Made by a program: the position numbers and the translations under genes. DNA of 22,190 nt, taken from Hirudo medicinalis (taxonomy: Eukaryota; Annelida; Clitellata; Hirudinida; Hirudinidae). The notes below the pieces were generated by a model that ran no database searches, had not been told where the DNA came from, and saw only the letters and a program-made list of their open reading frames with translations. This document shows positions 1 through 10,904 of this stretch, in pieces (position 1 is the stretch's first letter; each line of letters starts with the position of its first letter). Where the stretch lies: positions 47,115 through 69,304 of the forward strand of contig MPNW01000912.1 in the NCBI GenBank assembly GCA_011800805.1. The letters are read 5' to 3'.

Positions 1-2719
1 TCTGGTGACGTGACAAAGTGCTTCTTGTACAGGGACGTCCTACGTTGGGATTATGTCGACGTGTCTCTGATGCACCACAAGAAAGAAGCTTTGGAGTCAA
101 TGAAAAGGATGAAATATCCCGTTAAATATTTATCTTTCTATGTTAGAACTATTGATGACAATGTAATTGATCATGTGAGCGCACTAGGATCAGAATTATT
201 ATCCTTGGACATTTTTTATAGCAAAGGGTTGGTTGTAATCAACGTTGTAATATTAAAATTATTGTTAATTTAAAACTGAATTATCCTCTTTCAAGGTTCA
301 TAACAAAGTTTCAAGCGAAAGATTTTCAAAACTTCGAAGACTGACCATAAGAAGGAATTTGAATTCGTTTGGAAGTTGTGGTCGCATCAGTTCGATTCTA
401 CTGGATTTTGAACAGAATGCAGAAGTTTTGGAGGAGTTGAGGATTGAAAACGAATTAATTAATATTTCTCTGATAAATTCTCTGAAAAGTCTTGTCAACC
501 TCAGAAGTTTGTCTCTCTCGAGTTGCAACTTTCATCCTCATGAGAAGGAAATGTGTGTTACAGAATTGGGTTCATTGACAAAACTGAGGTAGCTACCAAA
601 CAAGCTTATTTTTTATCTAATTGATTGCAAATATTTTAGGGAAGTTGTTATCCAAATGCATTATAATTATAATTCTATTATATTAATATTATAATTGGTT
701 TCAGAACGTTAGATTTAAGCCACACGGACCTTGAATTTGACGATCCGATTTTATACAATATGCAAGAAAATTTAAACAACTTAGAAAATTTGAATATTTC
801 TTTTTCAAAGATTGGCTGGTAAATGACATTATTGAAGTCATCGAAATTTTGAAATTAATTAAAAAATTTTAGGTTAAAAATTAATTTTCTTCAATATTAT
901 GCAAGCATTACATGTGTAATTATTAATGACCACCACACTTTATTACGTGAATGAGTTTTTTTTTTATAAAACACACAACATTTTTGTTTGCGAAATTTTA
1001 GCGTGGACCTTCAAATGATAGCGAACATTTCTTTCAAGAAATGGAAGAATCTGGGAATATATGGAGTTAAAAATATGCCCGAACATAAAGTCAGAGTTCT
1101 TGCGGATAAAGTGAGGAATATTAAGTCTTTAAGATATTTTATTACATAATAGTAGTAACCATATTTTAATATGTAATAGTATTATTCATATTTTATTACA
1201 TAATATGGTAATATGGTAATATTACAGTAGTAACCATATTTTAGTATGTAATAACAGTAATCATATTTTATTACATAATATGGTAATATGGTAATATTAC
1301 AGTAGTAATCATACTTTAGTGTGTAATAATAGTAACCACATTTTAGTACGTGACAGTATCATATATTTCATAATGTTTATTTTATTTATTACATAACCAG
1401 TTACAGTTTGTTGACTGGTTTCAAATAATATTGAAACTAACGTTCACAATTAGTTCTGATTTTTGTTGTAAAACATATTTATTTCTCTATTCAATGATTC
1501 TATTGACTTCAACAACAGGTGTTTGCTCAGTTCCTCCAACCAACCTTAGAATCTTTATTGAATAACGCTGAATATTTTTCTAAAGACCCCTTTTCAGCTG
1601 AACCGTTTTGGATCTTCGACATTCTCGAATTTTATAAATATATTCCCTCTGATCAAAGATCTAGGGTTCAAAATGTAAGCTTATTTTGTTAACCTAAAAT
1701 GGTATTTGACACTCCATATATGTTCTTAGACACATATCCATGTATATATCAATATTTGTTAATAATTTGTTAATTGGAATTAATTGAGTTTGCGACGTCC
1801 ACAGATAATATTTGATGCTTTTGGTGACCACTTTTGTCATGGTAGATATAGGTAATACTGTTGCTTTTTGTAATTCCATATTTTTACTTTCGTGAAAATA
1901 CTTCACCAGTGACTCAAATAACCTTGCAGTTGATTTACTTAAATCCATTTAATAAACATTTTAGGGAATTGTGTGGCTTCATATTGAATGATCCCAAGAT
2001 CATATTGTGAGTAATTGAAAGGAATTCCTAAAATACTTGGAAGTTTTCTTAACGATGGTATTATTTTTATTCAGGAAAGTAGCCTTAGTTCTGTGCTCTG
2101 CAAGGGAAGCATTTAGTAAAATGGTTCGCTAACCTTTGTAGTGAATTACATAAATGTCATATTTTATAAGTTTTTAATAACTAATTTGTAACCAATTGTT
2201 TTTATTGTTTCTGTAATTATTATTTGTAATTTGTAAATATTGCAACAGGGTTATCGACCTTACATTGAAAGACATCACATTTTGGTCAGTATTTTGAATG
2301 GAGACTTTAAAATGATAAGAAATCATTTCATAAAAATCTTTTAAAATCAGTTAAAGTATAACAATTATTGTTTTATTTTTGCCAGCTCGGTGCGAAGAGC
2401 TTTTATCAACCGAGCGAATTTGTTAGTTTCATTTAAAATTACTTACATATAACATATAACAATATAACTTACATATAATAATATTATTATAATATTACAC
2501 ATGATTATTATAATTAATAATATATTGTATTGTTAAAACAACTACGTATTTCGCCCATTTAAATGCTTACTTTTATTAATTAATTTGTTTCAGCTCATTC
2601 GAAGTTATGTCTTTAATATCATTGAGGATTTCATGGAGAAGAATTTGAACAAAAAATTGGCTGAGAAAATAAGCGCAGAATTTAAGAACGCAAAGCAATT
2701 GAGATTAAAAAAGCGTTAG
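1..2719 (+). CDS. Leucine-rich-repeat protein, 3' portion (11 exons, 5' end outside window)
   Basis: Exons read as <1-231, 296-588, 705-818, 1002-1110, 1519-1674, 1805-1851, 1965-2006, 2075-2123, 2249-2284, 2386-2421 and 2594-2719 (TAG). All junctions have GT-AG ends and compatible phases, giving 413 continuous codons including the stop. The first four exons encode irregular leucine-rich repeats, with segments such as LRSLSLSSCNF, LRTLDLSHTDL and LENLNISFSKIGW. The remaining exons (about residues 185-412) are helical and lack obvious repeats; they include AEPFWIFDILEFYKYIP, ELCGFILNDPKIIL and a lysine-rich C-terminus. LRRs followed by an alpha-helical C-terminal part recall the ZYG-11/ZER1 group of Cullin-2 substrate receptors, but I cannot confirm this from sequence memory. 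No signal peptide or membrane segment is seen in the part present, so the protein is probably intracellular. The window starts within or just before an exon: a possible acceptor lies at 31-32, but the frame is open to base 1. Confidence 0.75.
1139..1335. repeat. AT-rich minisatellite in LRR gene intron 4
   Basis: A unit of about 77 bp (TATTTTATTACATAATATGG ... ACAGTAGTAACCAT) is repeated about 2.5 times. The half-units are themselves related (TAGTAACCATATTTTAGTAT recurs with changes). Both TATGGTAATA and TATTACCATA-like strings allow self-pairing. Confidence 0.75.
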
Positions 2720-2720
2720 T

Positions 2721-2825
2721 AATAAATTGTTGCTAATTATTGAGAGTAATTATTATTACTAATAAGTAATACATTAATCACAAAAATCTTTATCTTTTGG
2801 TGGCAATTTGTTTTCATCCAATAAA
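2721..2825 (+). promoter_or_regulatory. Candidate polyadenylation signals of the LRR gene
   Basis: AATAAA hexamers lie at 2721-2726, immediately after the stop codon, and at 2820-2825. The second is better placed for a normal 3' UTR. Assignment is by motif and position only. Confidence 0.4.
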
Positions 2826-3443
2826 ACCTCTTTGAATAATTGTTTCAATTAGATTGTACCGAATCTAATGAAGGCTATGGCCTTGAATCACGTCGGCCAT
2901 AAAAATTATGAAATTCATTCTACAATTCACTTTATTCGTCATGTACCGTAAATATTTTTGATTTCATTTCAACTTATAAATGGCTTCGGAAAAATTGCAA
3001 TTAATTTGTAAAATCTTTGTATTTATTGTATTTCCGAAATGTCTCACGATAACAACAAGAGTTTCTTCTGTAATAGTCCTTAGACTGTTTAACGCTGACT
3101 GTTTAATGTTCTGCTTGTAGTGCTTGAATCACTACACGTACGTTCCCTACAGTTTGTGCATTGTTTCAAATGTTTTAACATAGTATATTAATGATACTTA
3201 AGTTCAATTTATTAATTAAATGAGACAATTCAAGCATCAAGAAAGTTCCACACTTTTTTAAATCGATTTTATACGTCATTAAACAAAAAATAGATCAAGA
3301 TCTTGGCAACGAAACTTCAAAGTCGTATTTTTGTTTCCAAAAACATTGCAACAACAAATCGTAGGATTTACGAGTCATTTTATCGGCTGCATTATAAATT
3401 GGTCATTCTTAAATGATAGAGTATTTTAAATCCTTCGCAAAAC
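2826..3443. other. AT-rich spacer between LRR gene and WSC-receptor gene
   Basis: I see no long reading frame, structural RNA or clear repeat here. It should contain the 5' UTR and promoter of the gene whose ATG is at 3444. Confidence 0.5.
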
Positions 3444-6400
3444 ATGGCAGTTGACACTCTAGTTGCTGTTTTAGTTCATTCACTTCTTTGTACACTTGCA
3501 GGTTGGTTTAAATCTATAGGAAAGAAATTTAAGGAAATTTGGAAAGAGAGTATATTAATAAGAAAACAATTTTTAATTAAATTAATTTAAATAATTATTG
3601 AGTAAATATATGGTTAGCTATTCAACTTGTTTAACCAGGTGCACTAAGAAAAATAAATAGTAGGGAATGTCACTTATTTCGAATGCACTTCATTTACTTC
3701 ATTTATATAGCGCCACATGCATAGCGTCAGAGGCGCTTCTTGTAACCATTTATACAGCGCTCCTTTCCATGGGCGCTTGCGGCAGTGCAGGCTGGGTTTC
3801 GAACACGACACATTTTCGAAGTATAGCGATGTTTCTATAGTCGAGACTATTTTCACGAATCCAACTTTCACTGAATGAATTCCATTTTAGATGCGGTGAA
3901 CTTGGCTCTAAACAAAGAAGCTAAATTTTGCGGTACCATCAAACTTTCAAATCTTTTGTTCGATGGTAACACAGTTTACAGTGAAATGATGTTGGACAAG
4001 TGTTCTGTGTTCGCCCTGCTAGTACTCGATTTAGTGGAAATGCACTCCATACAATATGTCGTCGTCTACTCCGGAGTCGGTTGGCAATTGTTTCTCAGAC
4101 ATTATTGGCTCATCTTGTTGTAGACGGGACTAGTCGGGATGGCAAGTTATAAGTGGCTTTTAATGTCTAGCTACATGACGATATCCTTTTCTGCTTATTC
4201 CCGGTTACTGTGCCAACAACACTTAATCAACAAATCGTGAAGGACATGACAGAATGGTTAGATAGATTTGCACACCAATTCTGGTATGGCTAAGTAGACT
4301 TCTAATTGCGAACGGATCCCGGAAATGTTGAAAAACCGGGCCAACCCGCGAAAGAACCTAGGCAAGCCTTCGGGCGCCTCCTCCATCTATGGTAAAGTTT
4401 AGTATCGATACCCGCGGGCAGTTTTAATTTTTTGCATTGAGAAAGGCCGACTTTTGTCAAATATATGTCCAACATAAATTATCTGCAGGATCTAGTTAGG
4501 CTGGTATTTAGTTATTAGATAGCTGAGCTTATCAGTCAAAGCTTTTCCGGTGTTGGTAATAAAACAGCCTCGAGTCTCAGTCTTTCAAACTACTTTTCTA
4601 AGGGTAGAAAATACATCCAACGGTTACAAATTGAATCGAATAATTTATCAATAAATTTCCAAAGTTCCCAGAAACAAAAAATTATTTATTTAACTGACTG
4701 CAATGGTAATTAGTTGCTCTAAAATATGTATTTTTTAAAATCAGAAAAAATACTATATGGAATTGTCTTGCAAGTGACCACAAAAGTTGCCATTGTCTTG
4801 TGAGAATGACAAGCATTCAATCCATTGGGTAACAAGAGAGCAACCACCTGATAACAAAGCAAAATAAAACCCTGCCGGATGTCAAGGACAGAGTCATTAA
4901 GCAAGGAATAACTACGTAGCCATGCAGACTTAGCTCGGAGAGGGTTGCGTTCCTGAAAAAAGAAACAAGTCAATCATGCCTGCACCACTAGAGTGCGCCC
5001 TTGGGAAGCAGCGCTAGATAAATGGTTGGGCGGTTACGTGATTAAAATCGTCCCAATCATCGAAATGAAACGGACATTATTAAAATTCCCCTCCCCAATA
5101 ATGAATGGCTGTCATCCAATAAGGTTGCATACGAATACATAAGGCAGACAAAAGATCAGCTTAATAACAAAAAGAAAATAACTCCTGATTTACTACGTAA
5201 ACCTTGTGTTAGTAGGTAATACAACCGCCATTTTGATCTGAATATCAAAATAAATTGTGCAGTGAAATATTTTATGCGATTTTTTTTTTAATACAATTTT
5301 AAATATTTAAAAATTGTTTTTCTGCTTGCAGGGAATAGGGAAAATCAACTAGATTTCTTTAAAGTTTATTTCAAAGAGTACATAAAAGATGGTAAACAAC
5401 TTGTACTATGCGGAGAATATCAGCTAAGAGCTACCTATCCATTTTTTGGCATGAGATTGAACTGCGAGCCTTTTTCCAAATTGTTTTCAGAGATCCAGCT
5501 GAATGCTCGTTGGAATTTCGGTTTAGACATTACTGAATTTGAAGTGCATACTCTCGGTATGTTTTCCCAACCTTTAATATTTAGTCAAGTGATAAAGAAC
5601 AGTGATATAGCTAGAGGGGCGCCAATTTGTCAGTTTCGGCCCCGGGCTGAGGAGCCCCTAACTATGCCTGATAAAAAAGTAGTTTTATAGAAATATTTTC
5701 ACCTCAGCTTCAGGATTCTTAAGTAACGTTCTTATCTACCGAGGTTGCTTTGAAAGCTTTGGCTCAAAGTTTGAGAGTCTCAACTTGGTCGAATGTCAGC
5801 ACAAATGCTTACAGGACGGATATTCATTTATTGGAATTAAGATAATAGTAAGTTCTCTTCTAATGAGCCTGTGTTTCATTGGTTTCGCTTGTATTAAGTG
5901 GATGATCAGTTAAAACTATTGGATGACTCAGTGAGTGATGGTGATGGTATCAAATCGATCACGATATCCATAACAATAACATTAACATTAAAATAAAAAC
6001 AAACGATATATTTCGCATTCTCAACTATATTTGAAAGGCTGGTACAATATGCGGATGCGATGATGAATTTGACATTACGAAAGAATTGCCAAAAGAAAGA
6101 TGCCATCAGAAATGTGAGGATGGAATTAGATACTGCGGAAGTGATGACAGTTACTCCGTTTACATTGGCGAGTAGCATTTCCAATTGAATGAGATTGTTG
6201 TTATCTCATCATAAAACATCAATGACTCACTCAAAGGCTTTACTAAATTTTTAACAGTTAAACCCCCACTCCCCTGGTTTCGTGGATGTTACCCAGCTTC
6301 AGTTGATTTTATAACTCGGGCTACAAGTAGAGGCTCCATGACCGTTATCAAATGCTTACAGGAGTGTAGCCATCATAAATTTGCAAAGCTACAGGCAGCA

Positions 6401-7738
6401 TATTCTTTTCTTTAAGAAAATCTCGTCATTGCTGACATTTTGTAAAGTTATCAAGGACATCTAATGACATTAAACATCTAACAAAAAGAGGCATGCGTCC
6501 TCCGCTCACTTATGTCGTACATAAATAACACTGGCAAATGTTTTCATACGGTTTATCATACGGTGATCTTAAAATTAAAGTTAACATAAGTTAAAGTGAA
6601 ATTGAAGTTAGCATAATTTTCATTGCAAGAATGGAGACTATTGCATTTGCGACGAAAGTGTTGAAAATAGGGTTAAAGCAGGAAGATCCCAGGAATGCAA
6701 TGTAACATGTACCGGTGACTCAGAAATGCTCTGTGGTGGAGTTGAACGTGTTTCGGTATACTCAAGTAACAGAATTGAATTCTTTCTTTGAAGTCAACAT
6801 AGTCAAAGGACGTAAGTATTGTCCTTATTCTCGACAGCCTGCAGACAGGGAACGGCAACTTCCCTAACCTGTTCGCAATTGTTCCAATGTCATAATGATT
6901 CTACATACGATATGTTCGGATTATGTGACCGTTGTAAGCCGGGATTCGTCGGTGACTACTGCTTTGAACTTGCAGGTAAGTAGAGACTCGTACTGAATGG
7001 ACTGGATTTTTGCCTCCATTAAATTTTTTCATCTCGAATATGTTCGAGAATATTACGAATTTTATTAGGTATTATGAATCCATATTATCTTGAGCGTCTG
7101 ATGAATTTTTTCAGTTCTATAATCGCGTTATTAAGTGTTTTATTTAATGTATTACCAATAATTTTGAAATGAACCGTCAACTATAGCTATCAACTGTAGT
7201 GCCTAGGTTTTCTGTTCGACAATGTTTGAATTAAGAAATATTTAGGGACTTCAAACTGCGCACTAAAGAGTTATTCACTCAAATCTGCTATTGGAAGAAT
7301 ACTGCTTTTACATTTTTATTTTTTCAGATTCCACCGTAACAAGCGGCAAGTATACCAATTTACTAGATTAGACTGGCCATTTTATGGTCAAATGTAATTT
7401 TTTGATTCAAATAAGTTAAACAATTGCATTTTCTTGATTTTCTACTCATTGGAAACTCATAACTAAGCTAGAAGGAGGAGGTTTCATGAGATTCTTGAAA
7501 ATATTCTCGCTGCTGATCGCAACATCGACTGGTGTCTGTTATTATGCGGTGATGTTTTGGTTCGTCTTATTTGTTTGGAACAGCATTATTTTTTTGTTTT
7601 GTTTTTCAAGCACATGCTGTCAACAGGCAAAAGAGAAAGGCTAAAGTGGACAGTGGAGGTTCATCTGTCGCTTCTTTAGAACTCAAAGATAAACCTGCAG
7701 AATTGATGAATGAAATTCCTAAAAATTTAGAAACTTAA
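3444..7738 (+). CDS. Predicted type I membrane protein: fucolectin/F5/8C-like + 2 WSC + EGF-like + TM (10 exons)
   Basis: Proposed exons are 3444-3501, 3891-4079, 5332-5556, 5708-5847, 6038-6167, 6258-6394, 6630-6765, 6838-6975, 7472-7559 and 7627-7738. They total 1353 nt, an exact 450-codon frame plus stop. Exon 1 is a signal peptide (MAVDTLVAVLVHSLLCTLA) ending in phase 1 at a GT. Residues ~20-157 resemble the eel-fucolectin/tachylectin-4/pentraxin-1 galactose-binding fold: NLALNKEA near the start, a DGN, a VLDL strand and a closing ITEFEVH. WSC 1 (~168-247) and WSC 2 (~253-338) each show GC[FY], a C-x3-C helix and a CxC-to-[VI]YxG/VYSS tail; WSC 2 has YCICDES and MLCGGVERVSVYSS. Residues ~339-384 form a six-cysteine laminin-EGF-like module ending CDRCKPGFVGDYC. 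A hydrophobic segment (~393-412) is followed by the basic stop-transfer QKRKAK and a ~37-residue tail. By family knowledge WSC and fucolectin domains bind carbohydrate, so a cell-surface lectin or receptor is inferred. Junctions 6167/6258 and 6394/6630 require GC donors. Confidence 0.72.
3695..3812 (-). repeat. SINE-like dispersed repeat, copy 1
   Basis: The reverse complement contains GTGTTCGAAACCCAGC, then ATGGAAAGGAGCGCTGTATA and GTGGCGCTATATAAATG. The same three blocks occur in the same order at 20038-20155. The GTTCGAAAC core fits an RNA polymerase III B box (GWTCRANNC), which suggests tRNA-derived SINE ancestry. It lies in intron 1 of the WSC gene, about 80 bp before exon 2. Confidence 0.6.
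4080..5331 (+). other. Large intron 2 of the WSC-receptor gene
   Basis: This 1.25-kb intron splits the fucolectin-like domain; donor and acceptor are both phase 1. It carries a GC-richer patch at about 4300-4395 and a degenerate SINE-like copy at about 4935-5035. No continuing exon is evident within it, since joining 4079 to 5332 gives a sensible domain sequence (YSGVGNRENQLDFF). Confidence 0.6.
4935..5035 (+). repeat. SINE-like dispersed repeat, degenerate copy 2
   Basis: It shares GGGTTGCGTTCCTG with 19993-20006 and a TGGGAAGCAGCGCTAGATAA block with the SINE-like copy at 19975-20162. The central B-box part is not recognisable here. Confidence 0.45.
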
Positions 7739-7813
7739 AAATGCAGTAGTCCAACTTTTCTTTACAGACTCAAGAAAATTCGGTTTCCCATTTAAGAGCA
7801 TATTTTATATACT

Positions 7814-7819
7814 AATAAA
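7814..7819 (+). promoter_or_regulatory. Polyadenylation signal of the WSC-receptor gene
   Basis: AATAAA lies about 75 bp after the TAA at 7736-7738, within a short run of TAAA units. Position and motif fit the end of a short 3' UTR. Confidence 0.55.
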
Positions 7820-7936
7820 ATAAATAAATAAGCATATCGATGAGAAAGTTTAAACTGTGGATAAATCTTTTACATTTATATTTATGATCAAAAGAAAGTC
7901 GTTATGCAGTAATGTTATGACATCCGAGAACATTTT

Positions 7937-8700
7937 TTAAACTAACGAAACGAACTGAAATTCTATGATGTCACATGACATAAAGAGAGTGGCCAAGGAC
8001 ACTGCCTTAGGGACGTCACTGGACATACGAGTGCCATTTGATAGAGTCCGACCTATGTTGATGCGTTGGCTCCTAAATGAAAAAATCGGTAAGCCAAGCC
8101 CTGATGTTGCCATGGATGCCATAAGAGGATATTTTGTATAAAATATAATAAAATTAATATATAAAAGTTTATTGCGTCAAAAGCCTTTTTGAAGTCGAGA
8201 TAGGTCAACATAAAGTCAACAGGTTGCCCAGAGTGAAGTGCTTCAGACCATTGTTGGGTGCATTTAAGTATTTTGGTTGCAGTAGATCTGCAACTCACAA
8301 ACCCAAGCTGATTTCAGTTAATTAATTTATGGTGCAGTGGATGATGCGTAATTAATTAATTAATAATTGGCATTGCTCGACAACAATTTGATGTGGTGGA
8401 GATAGGTCTGTAGTTAACTGGGGAGGAGGTGGGACCCTTCTTAAATATGGGAGTCACCAACGTAATTTTCCAGCCACGGTGTAGTTATTTTTTTTTTAAT
8501 CTTTGAGAGAGATGTCGAGTATATGGGACGATGTTACCAGAGAAGAAGCACATTTTATAAAAACAATGCTGGGTATGCATCTGGTCCCGAAGACAATGAG
8601 GAATCAAGGCTTAGCAGGGTCGTTCTCAGGGCCTATATTTGCAGCTGATTTTACTTTTTGAGGTGGTCACTAAAGTGGAAGCCTCCAAAACATATTAAAA
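7937..8700 (-). mobile_element. Decayed non-LTR retrotransposon (LINE) reverse-transcriptase fragment
   Basis: On the minus strand, in order from about 8640 down to 7940, I see: a LxSSDSSLSSGPDAYPA-type segment (LINE KxxGPDxIP motif), LVTPIFKKG, SPVNYRPIST, LDFKKAFDAIN (RT motif around the first catalytic aspartate), RSQRINIG, and DVPKAVSLATLF, a degraded GVPQGSVLGPLLF. These sit in different frames. An AT-rich insertion of roughly 45 bp near 8120-8170 follows FDAI, and stops interrupt the early part, so the copy is dead. Motif style is Jockey/CR1-like; clade assignment is tentative. The catalytic YxDD region is not seen, so the copy is truncated. It fills the gap between the WSC gene and MTRES1. 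Confidence 0.8.
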
Positions 8701-8968
8701 TTCATCTTGTGCAATTTTTACTATGCATTCGCTGGTGCTTCCTTGGCATCAAATTGTATTAAAAAAATGTTCCACACTTGCTTCATTTTATCTAAATGTA
8801 AGATCGAAGTAAAATAACATCAATTAAATTTTTATTAAACGTTAAAATAGGTGAAGGTTGAGTGGATAAAGTAAATTCCTTTTTAAATGCTCGCAGTTTC
8901 AATAAGAAAAACAAACACGAGTGCTTACGATTTTCGTTTTGTACCGTAACTGAGATCTTCGAGTCAAT

Positions 8969-9888
8969 ATGTTAAGAGTTCTAGCAGCAAAACTTTTCAG
9001 AGACGTAACAAATGAGGCCCGCTTATTTCAAAAGAGAGCATTCCTTCAAAATCATGGCCATTGTCGTTTCTTAAGCACGACAAAGCAAGGAAGGAATAAC
9101 ATTTTGCAACAAAGTATATGTCGAGTTAATGCAGTGCCTTCTGTGATCGTCCGACACAAAAGTTCTCAAGATAAAAAATCCAGGACCAGATTGGTGAGTA
9201 GATTTTAATAATAACACAAAAGAATTTTATAATAACATTGCATTTATCAACGGTGTAGGATGAAGACGACGACGAGGAAGACGATGATGAATATGAGGAT
9301 GACAGTGATGATGAAGACAGCCATTTTAGAACGACATTTCCAGAAGATAAAGGTCTCCCGAAGAACTACAAGGAACGGAAAGCCCACCTTTCATCCCTGA
9401 GGGTTGACGCTGTATTGAGCGCTGGTCTTAATATATCTCGAAGGTTTACAGTGGCATAAATTTTTAATTGACTTATTATTTTGCAAATGATTTGACATTT
9501 AGCTTGTTAATTAATTTTTGTGATTATTTTAGATTCAGGCATTACAAAGATTAAGCACATCTAAATAATTAATTTTTCAGAAAAATTGATGATTTCTTCC
9601 TGGGTAGCAAAATAAAACTTAACGGCAGTCGTGTTCTGAAGAAGGGTGTGCAGGTCAGGCCGTCGATACTTCGTGGTTGCACTTTGAAATTCCCGGCATC
9701 GCTCTTTAGGCCTCTAATGATGAGGATTTCCATTTCAGGCCAGTGAAGGTGACTATGTCGAACTGGTCGAATCCAACGACGGTTCTCAGAAAACGAAAAG
9801 GGTGAGGCTCGTCAAAGTTTTGAGAAGCGATTCGGGAAAATACATCACATACTTGAGGTCTTGGAAAGGAGGCATTGAATCGTCTTAG
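8969..9888 (+). CDS. MTRES1: Mitochondrial transcription rescue factor 1 homolog
   Basis: Exons 8969-9193, 9259-9443, 9581-9653 and 9739-9888 (TAG) join in frame to 210 aa. The N-terminus (MLRVLAAKLFRDV...) is basic and free of acidic residues early on, as expected for a mitochondrial presequence. Residues ~76-95 are almost all Asp/Glu. The C-terminal half is an S4-like RNA-binding fold: RVDAVLSAGLNISRRKIDDF, KLNGSRVLKKGVQ, then an EGD turn. It ends in VLRSDSGKYITYLRSWKGG, which matches the vertebrate C6orf203/MTRES1 ending pattern (YRVVLRRWK). In the family, the protein binds mitochondrial RNA and helps keep transcription and ribosome quality control going in the matrix. Length is close to the vertebrate protein. 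The ATG is the first in frame and sits just before the presequence. Confidence 0.9.
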
Positions 9889-10904
9889 GACTTCGCGAAT
9901 AACGCATTATTACTAGTTATTATTATTAGTGAATTAATTGTACTGTTTTTAGGTTTGGTAAAGTTTTTATACGATCGGTATGTCGTGGTTTCATGTAGAT
10001 TGTTGGTGCAAGATTTCTTCTGGTTAATTGAATACAAAGTAGTCATCTTCAATAAGTCTACCGTTAAATTGATTTGTAAGATTCATTTGTGGAAATCTAG
10101 CATTTTCCTTTGCAAATTTTTTTTTATTGTCAACTTTGAACTTGGTTAGTACAGGTCATAAAAAGTCCTAAATTTCTGAAACTTAGATTTTTAGTACTAA
10201 AATGTCCCTAAAAAAATGAGGGAAGTGCTAAAAAGATTTAAAAAGTGTTAAAATACTACTGGAATTTAATCATTTTTGTTGGGGAATCAAAAGGAGCAGG
10301 AATTCACTACCTATGTATATTTTTTTTTATTTTCAACTTTGAAACATCAGTTAAAACGGCCAGGTGCAAAAGAAACTTATTATTAGCATGTAATGTTGCA
10401 CTTATTGTTGTTCTGTTGTGCTTGAGACAAAATTGTCTCCCAAAGATGGTCTCACAATTGAGGCATTTAGTCTGCTGCTGATGATGATGATCATGATGAT
10501 GCAAGAAATGATTCGAACGGAAACATGTCCGACCTCGAGATCAATTGCGAACCCGATCTTTAGGACCACCGATTCTAAACTTTGTAAGACCCTGGCTCTT
10601 AAAATGTTCGACAGATGCAAAACACAAGCAAGGTGCAATAAATATATTTACTTTTATATATATATAATAAATATTCAATCAAAAACAATGCCACTCCTGC
10701 GCGAAAAAAAACTGACATGCAAATATTTAGAGTGACATCGGGCGACGTGGTGATCGCAACGTGATGAGCGAGTGCCGTCAAAGTCCCTGATGTCGAAGGT
10801 TCGTCGACGCGATCGGTTTCCTGAGCTTTCCTGTGAGTCGAGAAGGAAAATGTCAAATGCAGGGAAGGCAACGAAAGTCATCGGGATGCACCAATCGAAC
10901 AGCT
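9889..10904. other. Tail-to-tail spacer between MTRES1 and NKAPD1
   Basis: This is AT-rich sequence holding both 3' UTRs. A 51-bp segment at 10041-10091 is repeated at 11182-11232. A short T-run/CAACTTTGAA motif recurs near 10118-10141 and 10320-10343. TTTATT at 10326-10331 would be an AATAAA on the minus strand, a possible distal poly(A) signal for NKAPD1. Short overlapping frames at 10400-10880 are not convincing. Confidence 0.45.
10041..10091 (+). repeat. 51-bp direct repeat, copy A
   Basis: It starts AGTCATCTTCAATAAGTCTA and matches 11182-11232 at all but about four positions, all transitions. The copies are about 1.1 kb apart in the same orientation, one downstream of MTRES1 and one inside NKAPD1. 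Confidence 0.8.

Noticed and set aside
1694..1948. Minus-strand frame in LRR gene introns
   Set aside because: It crosses the well-supported plus-strand exon 1805-1851 and has no recognisable features.
3674..3871. Minus-strand frame of 65 codons
   Set aside because: It coincides with SINE-like copy 1 and is not a gene.
7328..7349. Possible 22-bp microexon (after TTTTCAG, before GTATAC) in the WSC gene
   Set aside because: Including it shifts the phase so the transmembrane exon at 7472 is read out of frame. Skipping it (6975 to 7472, both phase 1) gives a proper membrane segment. An alternative secreted isoform ending at the TAG near 7369 remains possible.
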